A stretch of DNA of 64,000 bases from Caenorhabditis elegans. Lineage: Eukaryota; Nematoda; Chromadorea; Rhabditida; Rhabditidae. A program made the translations under genes and the position numbers. The stretch is taken from assembly GCF_000002985.6 (NCBI RefSeq), contig NC_003283.11, positions 1,860,001-1,924,000 of the forward strand, in the 5' to 3' direction. The notes beneath the pieces are model-generated. The model was not told the origin of the DNA. It made no database searches and saw only the letters and a list, made by a program, of their open reading frames with translations. Shown here piece by piece: positions 35,041-46,519 of this stretch (positions within the stretch are counted from its first letter, which is position 1; each line of letters begins with the position of its first letter).

Positions 35041-35600
35041 TCAATCAAACCGAAATCTGTCCAAGTTAGTCGGTACACAATCTGAAAGATAACTTCAGGA
35101 ATTTTTTACCACATCCTGATTTTCTTACCATTGTAATAAAATATTTGGATTTCCAAAATAAATATGAATCAACCATTGCTCCCACTGAATACGGACGTTC
35201 TGGCAACCAGTAATTGTAAAGTTTTTGGTCAATATTTTTAAGATAGCTTATCCTCTGGAATCTGGAAGTTTATCCTCAGCAATACCTTGCTAAAACTTCA
35301 CTATGAGCCTTCCACCGAGTGTTCCTACGTTGTCCCATATAATTTTCAAATAGATTTTTAAAATAATCTTCTAATCTACTATATCCGTTGCTCTCTCACT
35401 TCCCAATAAGCTCATTTTTCTGCCTTATCATGAGAAGCCACATCCATGTAATATTTACGTAACACATACTTAGATATATATATTTATAATTTGACACGCA
35501 ATCCCATTACACGCACTGAAAACATCCAGTACGAGGCGGAGGAGGCTCTCAGGAGTCTCTTTTCGAAAAACTTTAGTTTTTGCCTTCCTCCTTTTTCCTC
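35041..35600. other. Intergenic DNA upstream of mlt-4
   Basis: This is unique AT-rich sequence. A pyrimidine-rich segment near 35580-35600 probably belongs to the mlt-4 promoter. No exon is seen. Confidence 0.4.
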
Positions 35601-35609
35601 GTATTTGCT

Positions 35610-35623
35610 GTTGTCAGGGTAAC
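35610..35623 (+). promoter_or_regulatory. X-box (DAF-19/RFX site) upstream of mlt-4
   Basis: The sequence GTTGTCAGGGTAAC matches the ciliary X-box consensus RYYNYY-N2-RRNRAC in both half-sites: GTTGTC and GGTAAC. It lies 174 bases upstream of the ATG, within the usual 250-base window for RFX/DAF-19 targets in ciliated neurons. Inversin/NPHP-2 is a ciliary middle-segment protein, so the position makes functional sense. The site itself is seen; binding is inferred. Confidence 0.75.
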
Positions 35624-35796
35624 GAAAGAAAGAGAAAAGGGCGCCCTTCCTATTATATCCCGACTACCTCAATTGTGTCCTTTGTAGTACGTTTTTGGTG
35701 TTGCTCCGCGAGCAGTGTTCTCTGTGTTCTTTTCTATTATTTTATTATATGCTCGCACTAATCCGCTTATTGTTCCATATTTAGAGATATTGCTGA

Positions 35797-38700
35797 ATGT
35801 CCCACACGCTGATCGAAGCATTAGACGATGAGAGAGAAACATCTGTGATTCAGAAGATTCTAGAGGAGCATCCAGTAAGTTTTTAGTTCGGAAGTTGATA
35901 GTTTTAACGTTTTAAAAGTGGAGTAGCGCCAGTGGGCATTTTGTCTCAATACATTTATAATGATCCAAAACGACCAAATATCATCATAAAACACTCCAAA
36001 ACATTTTAGATTTTTCAAAATTTCCTTTAGGTAGATTGCCAAAATTTTGAAAAATATGAGCTTTTGAGGAAATCCAAAAAAAATGTCGCATGTTTCGACC
36101 CTTACAATGTTTTAATACAAATTATTAAAACAAAATTACAGTATAAAAAAATGTAGAAAAAACAATTTTTTTTGGTCGACTTCCAAATTTTATGAGTGGC
36201 AAAAACTGAGTAATTTCCACTTTTTGACAGTAAATAAAAAATTGAAAACAATTTTGAAAAAGTTTTAATATGGTATTCGGTCATTTTGGGACAAAAGAAG
36301 TGGTTTTTAACACTTTTCCCACTGGCGCAACTTCACCTTTAAGGTCTAAAAGTTTTGGAATTTTTTTTAAAAGAAATTTTTTTTTGAAACACCTACATTA
36401 TTCGCAGGTAGACAAATTAGGTGTACAAATAATTAGGTATAAATTAAGTAATAATTAGGAAATTAGATATCTTGTAAGAAAAAGGTCATAAAAATTTTGG
36501 CCAAGCTGAAAATGTGCAGATTTTTTTTTCAAAAAACCTTTTGAAATTTTTTTGAATACAAACTACTTTTTAAAGTGTACATTTTTTTCAAAAAACCTTT
36601 GAAAATACGTTGTGTAAATTTTTAAATATTAAAACTGACCTGAAATAAAATCTTTAACCCCCTTCATCATATAAATATTAGTCTTAAAAGTTCAATTATT
36701 TATGTAGATATTTCGGCGAAAAAAGTGATCTACTATTTGTTTTTTAAAAAAATCACTAAAAAAATTTAAAAAAAAGGAAAAACTGGTATAACTCCAGTTT
36801 ACAATCATTAACTTTTTTAAAAAATTAAACCGGGCTAAATTTTTTCAGATTTTTTTCCGTAAATAAATTTCGAAAAATTTTGTGGACCTCTTTTAAATAA
36901 AAAAAAATCAAACTCAAAAGTTATATTTTTTAGAACCAAATATTCCTGATTTTTCCAGGAAGAAGCAAGCCAACCAAATGAAGAGAAAAAAGTGGCGATT
37001 CACTATGCAGCTGCCAGCGGAGACTTGAAAACTTTGAAACTAGTATTTCTTGCAGACAGGTCACTATTGGATGTTAAAGATGCGACTGGGTAATCCAAAT
37101 AGCTAGAATTCAAGAATATTTTCAAAATTTTCAGCCAGACGCCTCTACTCTGCGCTTTGATGGCCGGGAAAATAGAAAATGCAGATTTCCTAGCCAACAC
37201 TGGTGCAGACGCAGAATGCCATGATGAACAGGGAAGAAATGCTTTGCATTGGGCAGTTGTATGTGGTCAGGTTAGGGAAAAAGTTTGCAGGACTGAAAAT
37301 GCGGAAACAATTTCAGCTAGACTCATTGAACTGGGCAATCAACAAGAACGTCGAAGTTAATGCAAAGGATCAATATGTAAGTTAGGGGTGTGCGGAAAAC
37401 GATTTTTTCCGGCAAATCGGTGAGTTGCCGGAATTGAAAATTTCTGTCAAATGGGCTAATCGGCAAGTTGCCGGAATTTAAAATTTCCGGCAAATCGGAA
37501 ACCGGCAAATTGCAGGATTTGATATTTCCGGCAAAACGGCAAATTGTCTATTCGCCGAATTTGCCGGAAAAAAACGGCAATTGACGAAATTTTTTGGCGA
37601 ATTGTGGTTCTGCACTATTTTGGAAATTTCAAAAGTTCAATTTTAATCGGCAAAATTGTTCGCATCCTATGAATGTTCCTACATCTATTTTGAACATAAA
37701 GCAATTTCTCTCCGTCTTATAAAATATCCGGCAAACGGCAAATCGGCAAGTTGCCGTCATTGGAAATTTCCGGCAAATCCGAAACCGGCAAATTGCAGGA
37801 TTTAATATTTCCGGCAAATCGGTAAATTGCTTATTTGCCGAAATTGAAAATTTCCGGCAAATCTGCAAATTGCCGAAATTTATATTTACGGAAAATCGAC
37901 AAATTGTCTATTTCCCGAAAAAAAGTTTTTGGCAAAAAATTTTTTTGTGATTTTGCACTATTTTTTTTTGGAAATTTCAGAATTTCAAATTTAATCGGCA
38001 AAATTGTACGCAACCTATGAATGTTCCTACATCTATTTTGAAAATAACATTTTTATTTTTCTCTTTCCGTTTTATAAAATTCCCTCTTAAAAGTTCCGGC
38101 AAATTGGTATCCGGCAAACGGCAAATCGGCAATTTGCGGAAAATGAAGACTTTCAGCAAATCGGCAAACTGCGGAAATTAAAAATTTACGGCAAATCGGC
38201 AAACCGGCAATTCGCCGATTTGCCGAGTTTGTTGACAGAAAAATGGAAGTGGTCTTTTATATATTCTAGTGCCAATTTGGACTCAACAAGTACTATATAT
38301 ATAGTCCAAAATGACAGAATATAAAAATTAAACACTTCAAAACTTAATAGATTTTTCAAAATTTTCTACCAAAACTCATCGGAAAAAATCCAATTTTTTC
38401 CAAAATGCACAATTTTTCAGCAACGCTGCACACCACTTCACTACGCCACTTGCTCCGAGGACATCGCCCCAGAAGTCTCCCAAGCCATACTCATAACCCT
38501 TCTGAAACATGGCGCCGATCCGAATGCCATCGACGCAGATGACCGTACTCCTATCCACTGGTGCTCCAGCAATGGAAATCTGGAAGCTATCAAAGCCCTG
38601 TACAATTCTGGAGGCGATTTATTGTGCAGGGATAAGGAGCACTTGACAATTCTCCATTGTGCAGCTAGTCATGGATATCATGAAGTTATCGAGTTTGCTC

Positions 38701-41700
38701 TGAAGCATGTGAATAAGCCATTTATCGATGAAATCGACAGAGCTGGTCACACAGCTCTTTTCTATGCAATTTCCTTTGGGCACTATGAATCAGCGCTGAA
38801 GCTTCTTCAAAACAACGCAAATCCGAATCATCAAGATCAAAGGCTTGCCACAGCGGCTCACAGTGCTGCATCGAAAGGGCAAATGAGAATGCTGAAACTT
38901 CTGAAACAGTTCAACGCATCCTTCGATATTCAGAATTATAGAGGGGATCTTCCGTTTCATGAAGCAGTTCAAGCCGGGAGCAAAGATGTTGTTGAGTGGC
39001 TTCTGGCGGTCGATGAATCTGTCTTGGATATTCCGAATCATAACGGAAGAACTGCTATCCACCTGGCAGCGTCTGTAGGAAACCTGGAAATGGTTATTTT
39101 ATTGTGTACTAAAAAATGTTTTGTGGATCCGCTGTGCAGTAGAGAGGTATGCTAAATATTTTTTAATTGTACAAATATTTTTGTCGAGACTCGAAATTGT
39201 CTGAAAATTTCGAATTTTATAATGAATTTTTTGAAAACTTCTAAAAAAAACGTTATGGTGGCTCAAAAAAAAAATATCCCAAACCACATTAAAATTTGAA
39301 ATTTGACCAACTTGTCAATGTCGCAGCGTCTGGAAGCTAACTTTTTTGAAATCACAGTCTACTTTTGGGCATATAAATTAATTATCTCGCCTTTTCAACT
39401 CGATTTATGTACATTTAAGGGTTGTTTACATTTTTAAAGGGGGACTAGAGTTTGTGGGTATTTCGCTATTTATAGACTAAACCTGGTCTAAAACCACAGA
39501 ATTTCATAATGAGACTTCACAAAACATTACTTACTTACTTAGGATACTTAGACGATCCGTTCTTCAGGAATTCGTGGTATTCCTGCGGATCACAGCAAGC
39601 CATTCTTTTCGGTCCTTGGCTATAGTGGACCATGGGGTGATGACTTCTCCGTCTGCGTCACGAGTGGTGATCTCTTTTCGCAGCGAATCAGTCCATCGCA
39701 TCGGCGGCCTTCCAACAGGCCTTTTCCATCCATATGGGCGCCATTCTGTCATTAACGTGGTCCATCTTCCGTCTTTCCTTCTCGCAACGTGTCCAGCCCA
39801 TCCTAGCTTCCTCTTTTTCACGAAATTGAGCGGGTCCCTGACTAGAGACATCTTACGAATGTCTTCGCGATGGAGATCTCGCTCTCGTTGTTGGGTGAGT
39901 GTTATCCCAACAAGCCGTCTTTCTAGGGAGGCATGTGTGATTCTTACTCGTTCGGATAGAGCTTTGGTGAATGTCCAGGCTTCTGAACCATAGGTGAGAG
40001 CGGGAAGGACGATTGAATCGAATAGATTCGCACGAATCTTCTTGTCGGTGATGGAGTCGGTGGTGTTCTTGATTCCATTGAATGCAGCCCAGGCTGCTCG
40101 CCGTCTTCGGTGGATTTCCGGCATCAAGTTGTTTTGAGCGTTGATTTGACGGCCGAGGTAGATGTACTCGTCGACGTCGTCGAGCTGGGTGGTGGAGGAG
40201 GGGTTACCGAAGTAGACTTTACTGGGGTCAGCGAATCGATTTCGTAAGACTTTCGTCTTCCCAGTATTGATCTCGAGACCAACTTCAGAGCATTTTTGTA
40301 CGAGTTCTTGGAGCATTTTGCTGGCAGTGTTCGGATGATTGGCGATGAGCACAATATCGTCAGCAAATCTAAGGTTCGTTAGATTTTTGCCATTCACTCT
40401 CATTCCAGGGATCGTATTGTAATCCTCAGCTTCTCCTTTAAATTCAATACAGGAAAGCTTTCGGAAAACGTGTTCGAGGCAAGCGGAGAAGAGATTCGGA
40501 GAGATGGGGTCTCCTTGTCGAACTCCTTTGGTCACAGGTACTGTGATTGGCCTTAGGAATGGGGTAAAATTTGTGGTACAATTTTTATAACACTCTTTCA
40601 GTAGATCAATATAGGCTTCATCTGCACCTTGCTCGTCGAGACTCTTCCAGATTGCCTGGTGTTCAACACTGTCAAATGCCTTCTTGAAATCTATGAAGAC
40701 AAGTGTGAGGGATCTGGTATTCCCTGCCGACTTCAAGAAGTCTTTGGAGCGAGTGGATGTGATCGATCGTTGAGAAAGATCGTCGGAATCCGGCCTGCTC
40801 GACAGGTTGAGCCTCATCAAGGGATCTTCGCATTCTATTCAGCAGACACTTAGTGAATACTTTGTAAAATCTGAAATTTCGCGCACTTTTCTTTGTCACA
40901 ACCGCTGGATTTTAGTTTTTCTGAAATTATCACCCTTTAACCCTTATTTTGGAAATTTATCTCGCGGAAATACGTTGATTGAGACTACTTTGGATGCCTA
41001 TCGGCCTAAAAGTTGTCTCAATCAACGAATTTCCGCGGGATAAATTACCAAGATAAGGATCAAAGGGTGATAATCAAATAAAAATTAAGTTCCAACCGCT
41101 GCAACACCGATAAGTTGCCAAAATTTGAGCTTTGATAAAATTTGGTAACTTATGGTGATCCATCGACCTCAAATCTACCTGAATCTAGTTGAAAACTCAA
41201 GATATTACCGGTACAGAGAGTGTAGATAAAGGGGCGGGGCGCGGGAAGAGACGACTTGTGTCAAATTACGAAATGATGACAACGAGGAAAATTTCGTAAA
41301 TCGATCTCTTCCCGCGCCCCGCCCCTTGGGTTCCGGGATGTCTGTGTTTCTTCAACTATATACACTCTATGTAATAAATAACCTTTTAAAAATTAAATGT
41401 TATACCCATACTTACTAGGGAACCGTCAGAAGGTGCCCATCGGACTTGCATATGAGACCTATGCCATTCGATAGTGCATGTCTTAAAACGGTTACTCGTG
41501 AATTTTTAGCGGCAAAACTCCAGAACCAAGCTCACGGCGGGCTCTCAAAGATCCTAAAATAGCACTGTGTGGTTGAATTTTAACGATCTAACGAAGCAAT
41601 TTTCCAATTTCACGTTGGTAGCTCATATCTCGGCAGATAAATTTTTTATAGAAAAGTCATCAACTAAAAAGTTGTTGATATTGTTGTAAAAAACAAGTTT

Positions 41701-44700
41701 GTAGTTGAAAGTTTTTTACCAAAATTTTTTTGTTTGAGGTAAAAGCGTTAGAATAGACATAACAGCATAAAAATAACAGCAACAGTTGTCGCATTTCACG
41801 CGCTCTTATCTCAAACAAAACAGTTTTGGTAAAAAACTTTAAACTACAAACTTGTTCTTTACAACAATATCAACAACTTTTCAGTTGATGACTTTTCTGT
41901 AAAAAATTTACCCGCGGAGATATGAGCTACCAAAGTGAAATTGGAAATTTTGCCCTTCAATGCTTCGTTAAAGTGCTATTTCAGGATCTTTGAGAGCTCG
42001 CCGTGAGCTTGGTTCTGGAGTTTTGCCGCTAAAAATTCACGAGTAACCGTTTTAAGACATGCACTATCGAATGGCATAGGTCTCATATGCAAGTCCGATG
42101 GGCACCTTCTGACGGTTCCCTAGTTAGACGGTGATTTCAAGAAAGTTAGTTTCCAGCAGCTGCAAGATTGAAAAGTCGGTCAAATTTTATATTTCAACTG
42201 ATTTCAAGTCAAAACTTTTTTTTTGAGAAATTTTCAAGAAGTTTAATCATGAAATTTTGGCAGTTTGGAGTCTGATAACTTCAAACACCACTTTTAAAAT
42301 TCAATTCCAGAAAGAAATTTTCACTCCACTTGACCTGGCCACAAAACAAAACCACGTAGTCGTCGTGGAGTACCTGACAAAACTATGCAGAGCAAAATCC
42401 AGCAAAGAGTTCTCGCCAGAGTACATTGAAAATTGGAAGACCAACTTTGAGGCGATGGTTGCGGAGGCTAGACGCAAACGAAATGAGTTAAAAGCTGAAC
42501 AGAAGAAACAAAGAAGACCGTCGACTAGCGACGGAATTGTGGAAACCGAGAGGAAGAAGGAAATCGCTGATGTCGGAGTCAATACGTCGGTAGGGATTTT
42601 TTGGATTTGAAGGTTGGAGAAGTTTAGCTTGCGTAGGCTTTTGGCTCTAGCTTCTTGCCAAGGAAATTTTAACTTGGGCAAAAGTCGGGCAAAACTTTGG
42701 CAAAACTTGGATTCAGGCTGCACCAAAGTTTAACCCAAGTTTCACCCAACTCTTGCCAAACTTCTACTCAAGTTTGAAACGAAACAAGAACAATTTGGAC
42801 CAAAGTTTGGAAAGAGTTGGGTGAAACTTGGGTTAAACTTTGATGTCGCCTGAATCCAAATTTTGCCAAAGTTTTGCCCGGCTTTTGTCCAAGTTAATAT
42901 TTTTGGGCCAAACTTGGGCAAGAAGCTGGAGCCAAATGCCGAGGATGACAAAACGGAAGCCGGCTGATTTCCGACGTGAAATTCTTAGTTGGAGTTCTCT
43001 GAACTTCTCTACACTTCCCTAATCCCTACTGTAAATTTCCAGCAACGAAGCATAAAATCTGCCGATTCAAACGCTCCAAAACGAAAGTACTCCAAGTCAA
43101 CTTCTGTGACAAACTTGACAGAAATCCCATCGATCCCTAAAAAGGAGCTGGAGGCACTGAAAGAATCCATTGAAAACGGGCAGAAATTCGTAGATGATGA
43201 TGCCGAAGATCATCTAGACATTTTAGATGTTGACGACGAGTTTGAGGTAAGTTCTAGTGCATCCTTCAATTGGAAATCACCTGGTTTTTGTTCAGAACCT
43301 ACCGCCAATCTCCGATTTGTCCGAGTCCAGCACCTCAACTGATAATGATTCGGAGGAAGATAAAAGTGATGACGAAGACGTGGAAAGAAAGGTTACTGTA
43401 CAGGAGACAAAGGCTACCGTACCATTAGCTGCTGCAAAGAAAACGAGGAAAGAAGTGCGGATAGAATCTGGAAGTAATAAGAAAAAGGTGGGAATTTGAA
43501 TTTTTTGAAGAATTGCCCATGCCAAAAAATGTTCTCAGAAAATTTGAAATTTGAATTTCCCGCCAAAAATTGTTTTCCCCAGAAAATTTGAAATTCTAGC
43601 CAAAATTGTATTCTCCGAAAATTTGAATTTCCCGCCGAAATGTTTGTCTCAAAAAATTTGAAATTCGAAGATTCCGCTAAAACCGATTTTTTTAATTCCC
43701 GCTAAAATTTGCTTTCCCCAGAAAATTTGAATTTTCCGCCAAAAAATAATTTTTCACAGAAAAAGATTTATTCGAAATTCCCGCCAAAGTTAAATCCTCA
43801 GGAAATTTGAAATTCCCGCCGGACAACGCGTTGGAAAGTCGTGTACTCCACACAGACAAATACATTCAGTTTTACAACTAAAATCGAGCCGCGACGCGAC
43901 ACGCAACGCGCCGTAAATCTACCCCAATTATATGACCGAGCCAAAATGGCCTAGTTCGGCAAACTCTTTCATTTCAATTTATGAGGGAAGCCAGAAATCC
44001 GTGTTCTGTCAAAATATTTTTCTCATAAAATGCGAAATTCCCGCTAAAACCGTTTTTTAAAAATTCCCCTCCAAAAAATAATTTTTCCCGGAAAACTTTT
44101 TTGTGGGCATATCACAGGAAAAGCAATATTTATTTTCCTATTTTGGGGCCACTTTTGAAATAATCACTGTTTTACTTCCAGAAATCAGCCTCAAAATCCC
44201 GCGGCAATGTGGTGATGCGTGTTCGAAGGGAACCCGAAGTTGGCAGTGACACGGGTGACGTGGATATCTACGATGATGGAGACGGGCGGCCTAGCGATGA
44301 TGAAGAGGAAAAGAAGCCGAATGACAAGGAGACCGGTAATCACCTTGCCAAAACTATTCATTTTAAACCAAACAATTCCAGCCTCAACGCCTACAAATCG
44401 TCGATATATTCACGAACGGGCGATTTTCCAGGAGTTGACCCATTTAAAACGAATGCAAATTCAGTATGGAAAGGTACTGATTGCAAGAAAGAATGCGAGG
44501 GCGCTTTTTCGCAACTACTACCATCCCGGCACGGAACAGGTGACCGATATAGTAGAGCGTCTGTGTGTGTATGTCGCGCGTTTCGTGGTTTAAAATTTTT
44601 TAAATGTTGTTGTAAATTATTATAACTGAAAGTCATGTGTATGTTCTGGTGTTGTTCAGCTTTTGCTAGGATTTTGGAAAAAAATCAGGATGTACAATAG

Positions 44701-46519
44701 TAGGCACGTAGGCAGGCACTCGAAAGGCATGGTGTAGGCATGAGGCACGCGTCGAGTAGGCACGTATGCACGTGGTCGCTGGCTGTCCTTTTGCATAATT
44801 TTGAAGCAAACGCGCCTCATTGAGAATTCACGTTGGCGCCAACTCTCGCTATCCATTGGGCGTGAGAGACGCAGATACTACTTTTTTCTCTGGACGTGAA
44901 CAACGCAAAGAATAACCGTTTTGCCGTCTGCGTCTCTTCTTTCACACGCTATTTTGGCTGTGGACGAGGAATTCTCCTCTTCCAGGATTTTCTAGGCCAT
45001 TTTTCTCAAGTTTTCTCGTCCGCGAGAAAACATGAATTTTGAGACAGCCAGCGAGCACGTGGCGCATGCAGATGAATCAGACATGCATGAAGGCATCAGG
45101 CAGGCTCGTAGGCAGGCACGAAACAGTTATGTACGCTTTGTGAGGCAAGCATGCTGTAGGCGCGTAGGCAGACACGTATGAGGCATAAGGCATGCAAATA
45201 TGCAGGAAGGCACCAGGCAGGCTCGTAGGCAGGCAGCAGGTACGTACGCTTTGTGGCGTATCTCTCAGATTCGTGAAAGCGCAAAATAAAATTCTAGACG
45301 AAATCAATAATAGGCTCCACCCATATCTTGGCATTTATTCCAATTTCTCTTAATATTCTTACTAATCTGTATTATCACCCCTCACGGGGTTCTGGCCTTC
45401 CTCATTGCATTTTTCGCGCTCCATTGACAATCGCCTGGCAGACAACGCGTGGGGAAGTCGTGTACTCCACACGAACAAATACATCAGTTTTACAACTAAA
45501 ATCGAGCCGCGACGCGACACGCAACGCGCCGTAAATCTACCCCAGATATGGCCGAGCCAAAATGACCTAATTTGGCAAACACTTCATTTCAAAATAGGCC
45601 GCGTGACCCCTCTAGAAACTCGTAAAAACAATTTATTTTTTTTCAAAATTCTGATCCTTTCAAATTTCCAGGTGCAAGAAAAAGTTCTCGTCCGTTCCCT
45701 AATCTCGAATTTTTGCAAAATGCACAACCTAGACGTTCGCAATTTCAAATTCACAACTTTCTACGCCTGGGAACGGTTTCTATATGGTAGAGTATTTTAA
45801 TGACGGACGATTCAGCTTAATTTATTTTTCAGATGCTCTTTCCGAGCAGCTTAAGATCATATATTTGGAGGAGCGGGAACGACTTTCTGAGACGAATAGT
45901 GAAATGAAGCCCAGTGGTTCTATGAAGTTGAATAAATTTGGTAGGAATAATTAAAAGTGGAGTACCGAAATCTGGGAAATATTTTTATATGACTCCAAAT
46001 TTTCCCCTGATTCCGAATATCTAAGTGAAAAAAATCAAAAAAATTGTTTCTGATTTTATATTTGAGCTTGAAATCGCGATATTCATTTGTTAATTTTCAG
46101 AAAATTGAATGAGGCAAACGCGCTCCAACGATAATTTGTTTCGGTGCTAATTTTAAAAATCTCATGGGGACGCATACTAAAATCGCGATTTCAAGCTCAA
46201 ATATAAAATCAGGGAAATTTTTTTGAATTTTTTCACATAAATATTCCGAATCAGGGGAAAATTTGGAGTCACTTGAAAAAATTTCCCTGATTTCGGTACA
46301 TCACCTTTAAATAAAAAAATCTGAAATGAAAATTTAGACTCAAAAATCCGCAACAGTGTTCCAATAAACGACAAGTTCCATGACATGCAACGAATCTACA
46401 CCCACGCTGCAATAACCCAAAAATCGACCGGAAAACCACGTGGCAAGAGTGCAAAGCCCATCGAGAGCTCCAGGAAGCGGTGCGATTGCCTTGACACGCA
46501 TAGGCACCTGTTCCTTTAA
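35797..46519 (+). CDS. mlt-4: Inversin homologue (MLT-4/NPHP-2), ankyrin-repeat protein
   Basis: Inversin acts at the proximal cilium and, with NIMA kinases, in apical trafficking during moulting. Thirteen in-phase exons: 35797-35874, 36959-37089, 37135-37270, 37317-37376, 38421-39146, 42311-42589, 43043-43246, 43296-43487, 44182-44335, 44382-44539, 45672-45786, 45833-45940 and 46338-46519, giving 840 residues. Residues 1 to ~450 are tandem ankyrin repeats with classic motifs (GRNALHWAVVCGQ, DRTPIHWCSSNGNLEAI, GHTALFYAISFGHYESALKL, GRTAIHLAASVGNLEMV). The middle is acidic and disordered. The C-terminus has a conserved-looking segment (IHERAIFQELTHLKRMQIQY, TTFYAWERFLY, LKIIYLEERERLS) and ends RKRCDCLDTHRHLFL. 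The ATG follows ATATTTAG. An alternative 3' exon from 46539 would give a much shorter tail. Introns are loaded with repeats. Confidence 0.92.
35926..36345. repeat. Diverged family E-like foldback in mlt-4 intron 1
   Basis: GTGGAGTAGCGCCAGTGGG at the left pairs loosely with CCCACTGGCGCAACTTCACC at the right. The interior is diverged from other family E copies. Confidence 0.65.
37385..38230. repeat. Minisatellite G arrays in mlt-4 intron 4
   Basis: Units such as GGCAAATCGGCAAGTTGCCG recur in two blocks. An internal duplication joins them: CGCATCCTATGAATGTTCCT at 37661 and CGCAACCTATGAATGTTCCT near 38010, each followed by ACATCTATTTTGAA. Confidence 0.8.
39526..40870 (-). mobile_element. 5'-truncated RTE-type retrotransposon, minus strand, frameshifted
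   Basis: The minus strand encodes a large part of the reverse transcriptase domain: RRSLDEAQPVEQAGFRRSFS, then LVFIDFKKAFDSVEHQAIW, GVRQGDPISPNLFSACLEHV, and the catalytic LRFADDIVLIANHP. It continues to LTYGSEAWTFTKALSERVRI and KRKLGWAGHVARRKDGRWTT. A frameshift near 40715-40750 separates the first block from the rest. The 3' end is TTACTTACTTACTTAGG on the plus strand, the complement of TAAG units as at 35022-35040. It lacks the endonuclease domain and is truncated in the fingers region. Confidence 0.88.
40905..41095. repeat. Palindrome with CAACCGCTGGATTTTAG ends
   Basis: ATTATCACCCTTTAACCCTT and TTTATCTCGCGGAAATACGT at the left pair with GGATCAAAGGGTGATAAT and ACGAATTTCCGCGGGATAAA at the right. 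It is in the mlt-4 intron, just upstream of the RTE fragment's 5' end. Confidence 0.75.
41215..41335. repeat. Short GC-rich palindrome
   Basis: AAGGGGCGGGGCGCGGGAAG and AGACGACTTGTG at the left mirror CTTCCCGCGCCCCGCCCCTT at the right, a stem of 20 bases plus extensions. Confidence 0.75.
41419..42121. mobile_element. Long near-perfect inverted-repeat element, TA-flanked
   Basis: The arms are about 350 bases each and nearly identical: GGGAACCGTCAGAAGGTGCC at the left and GGCACCTTCTGACGGTTCCC at the right. They meet near 41770. Both ends are flanked by TA, the target of Tc1/mariner-type transposases. No coding capacity is seen. Confidence 0.8.
42640..42935. repeat. Foldback of AACTTGGGC-type repeats
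   Basis: AGTTTAACCCAAGTTTCACC and its complement GGTGAAACTTGGGTTAAACT lie on either side of a centre near 42780. The outer arms GCTTCTTGCCAAGG and CAAGAAGC also pair. It is in mlt-4 intron 6. Confidence 0.75.
43810..44005 (+). mobile_element. MITE-like element family B, partial copy
   Basis: It lacks the left terminus but keeps CCGGACAACGCG, GTCGTGTACTCCACACAGAC, the CGACGCGACACGCAACGCG block and the right end GAGGGAAGCCAGAAATCCGTG. It lies in mlt-4 intron 8, surrounded by AAATTCCCGCCAAA repeats. Confidence 0.75.
44690..45260. repeat. GTAGGCAGGCACG dispersed tandem units in mlt-4 intron 10
   Basis: CACGTAGGCAGGCAC-like units are scattered in two clusters (44698-44770 and 45060-45250). The same motif appears at 59660, 60050, 63470 and 63840. 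It includes GGCAGGCTCGTAGGCAGGCA twice. Confidence 0.75.
45385..45600 (+). mobile_element. MITE-like element family B copy, right end lost
   Basis: It begins CACGGGGTTCTGGCCTTCCT and keeps the CGACGCGACACGCAACGCG block, but fades after AAATGACCTAATTTGGCAAA without the right terminus. It lies about 70 bases upstream of mlt-4 exon 11. Confidence 0.75.
45955..46320. repeat. Foldback family F copy in mlt-4 intron 12
   Basis: GTGGAGTACCGAAATCTGGG pairs with TCCCTGATTTCGGTACATCACC at the right. The interior shares TTGAGCTTGAAATCGCGAT with the copy at 19875-20465. Confidence 0.8.

Larger units (their letters stand above)
39187..42255. repeat. Foldback split by later insertions (mlt-4 intron 5)
   Basis: The left arm at 39187-39362 (GACTCGAAATTGTCTGAAAA, CGTTATGGTGGCTCAAAAA) and the right arm at 42122-42255 (TTAGACGGTGATTTCAAGAA, TTTTCAAGAAGTTTAATCAT) match the two halves of the intact foldback at 62425-62830. 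Between them lie at least four other elements (RTE fragment and three palindromes), so this is an older element broken open. Confidence 0.65.
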
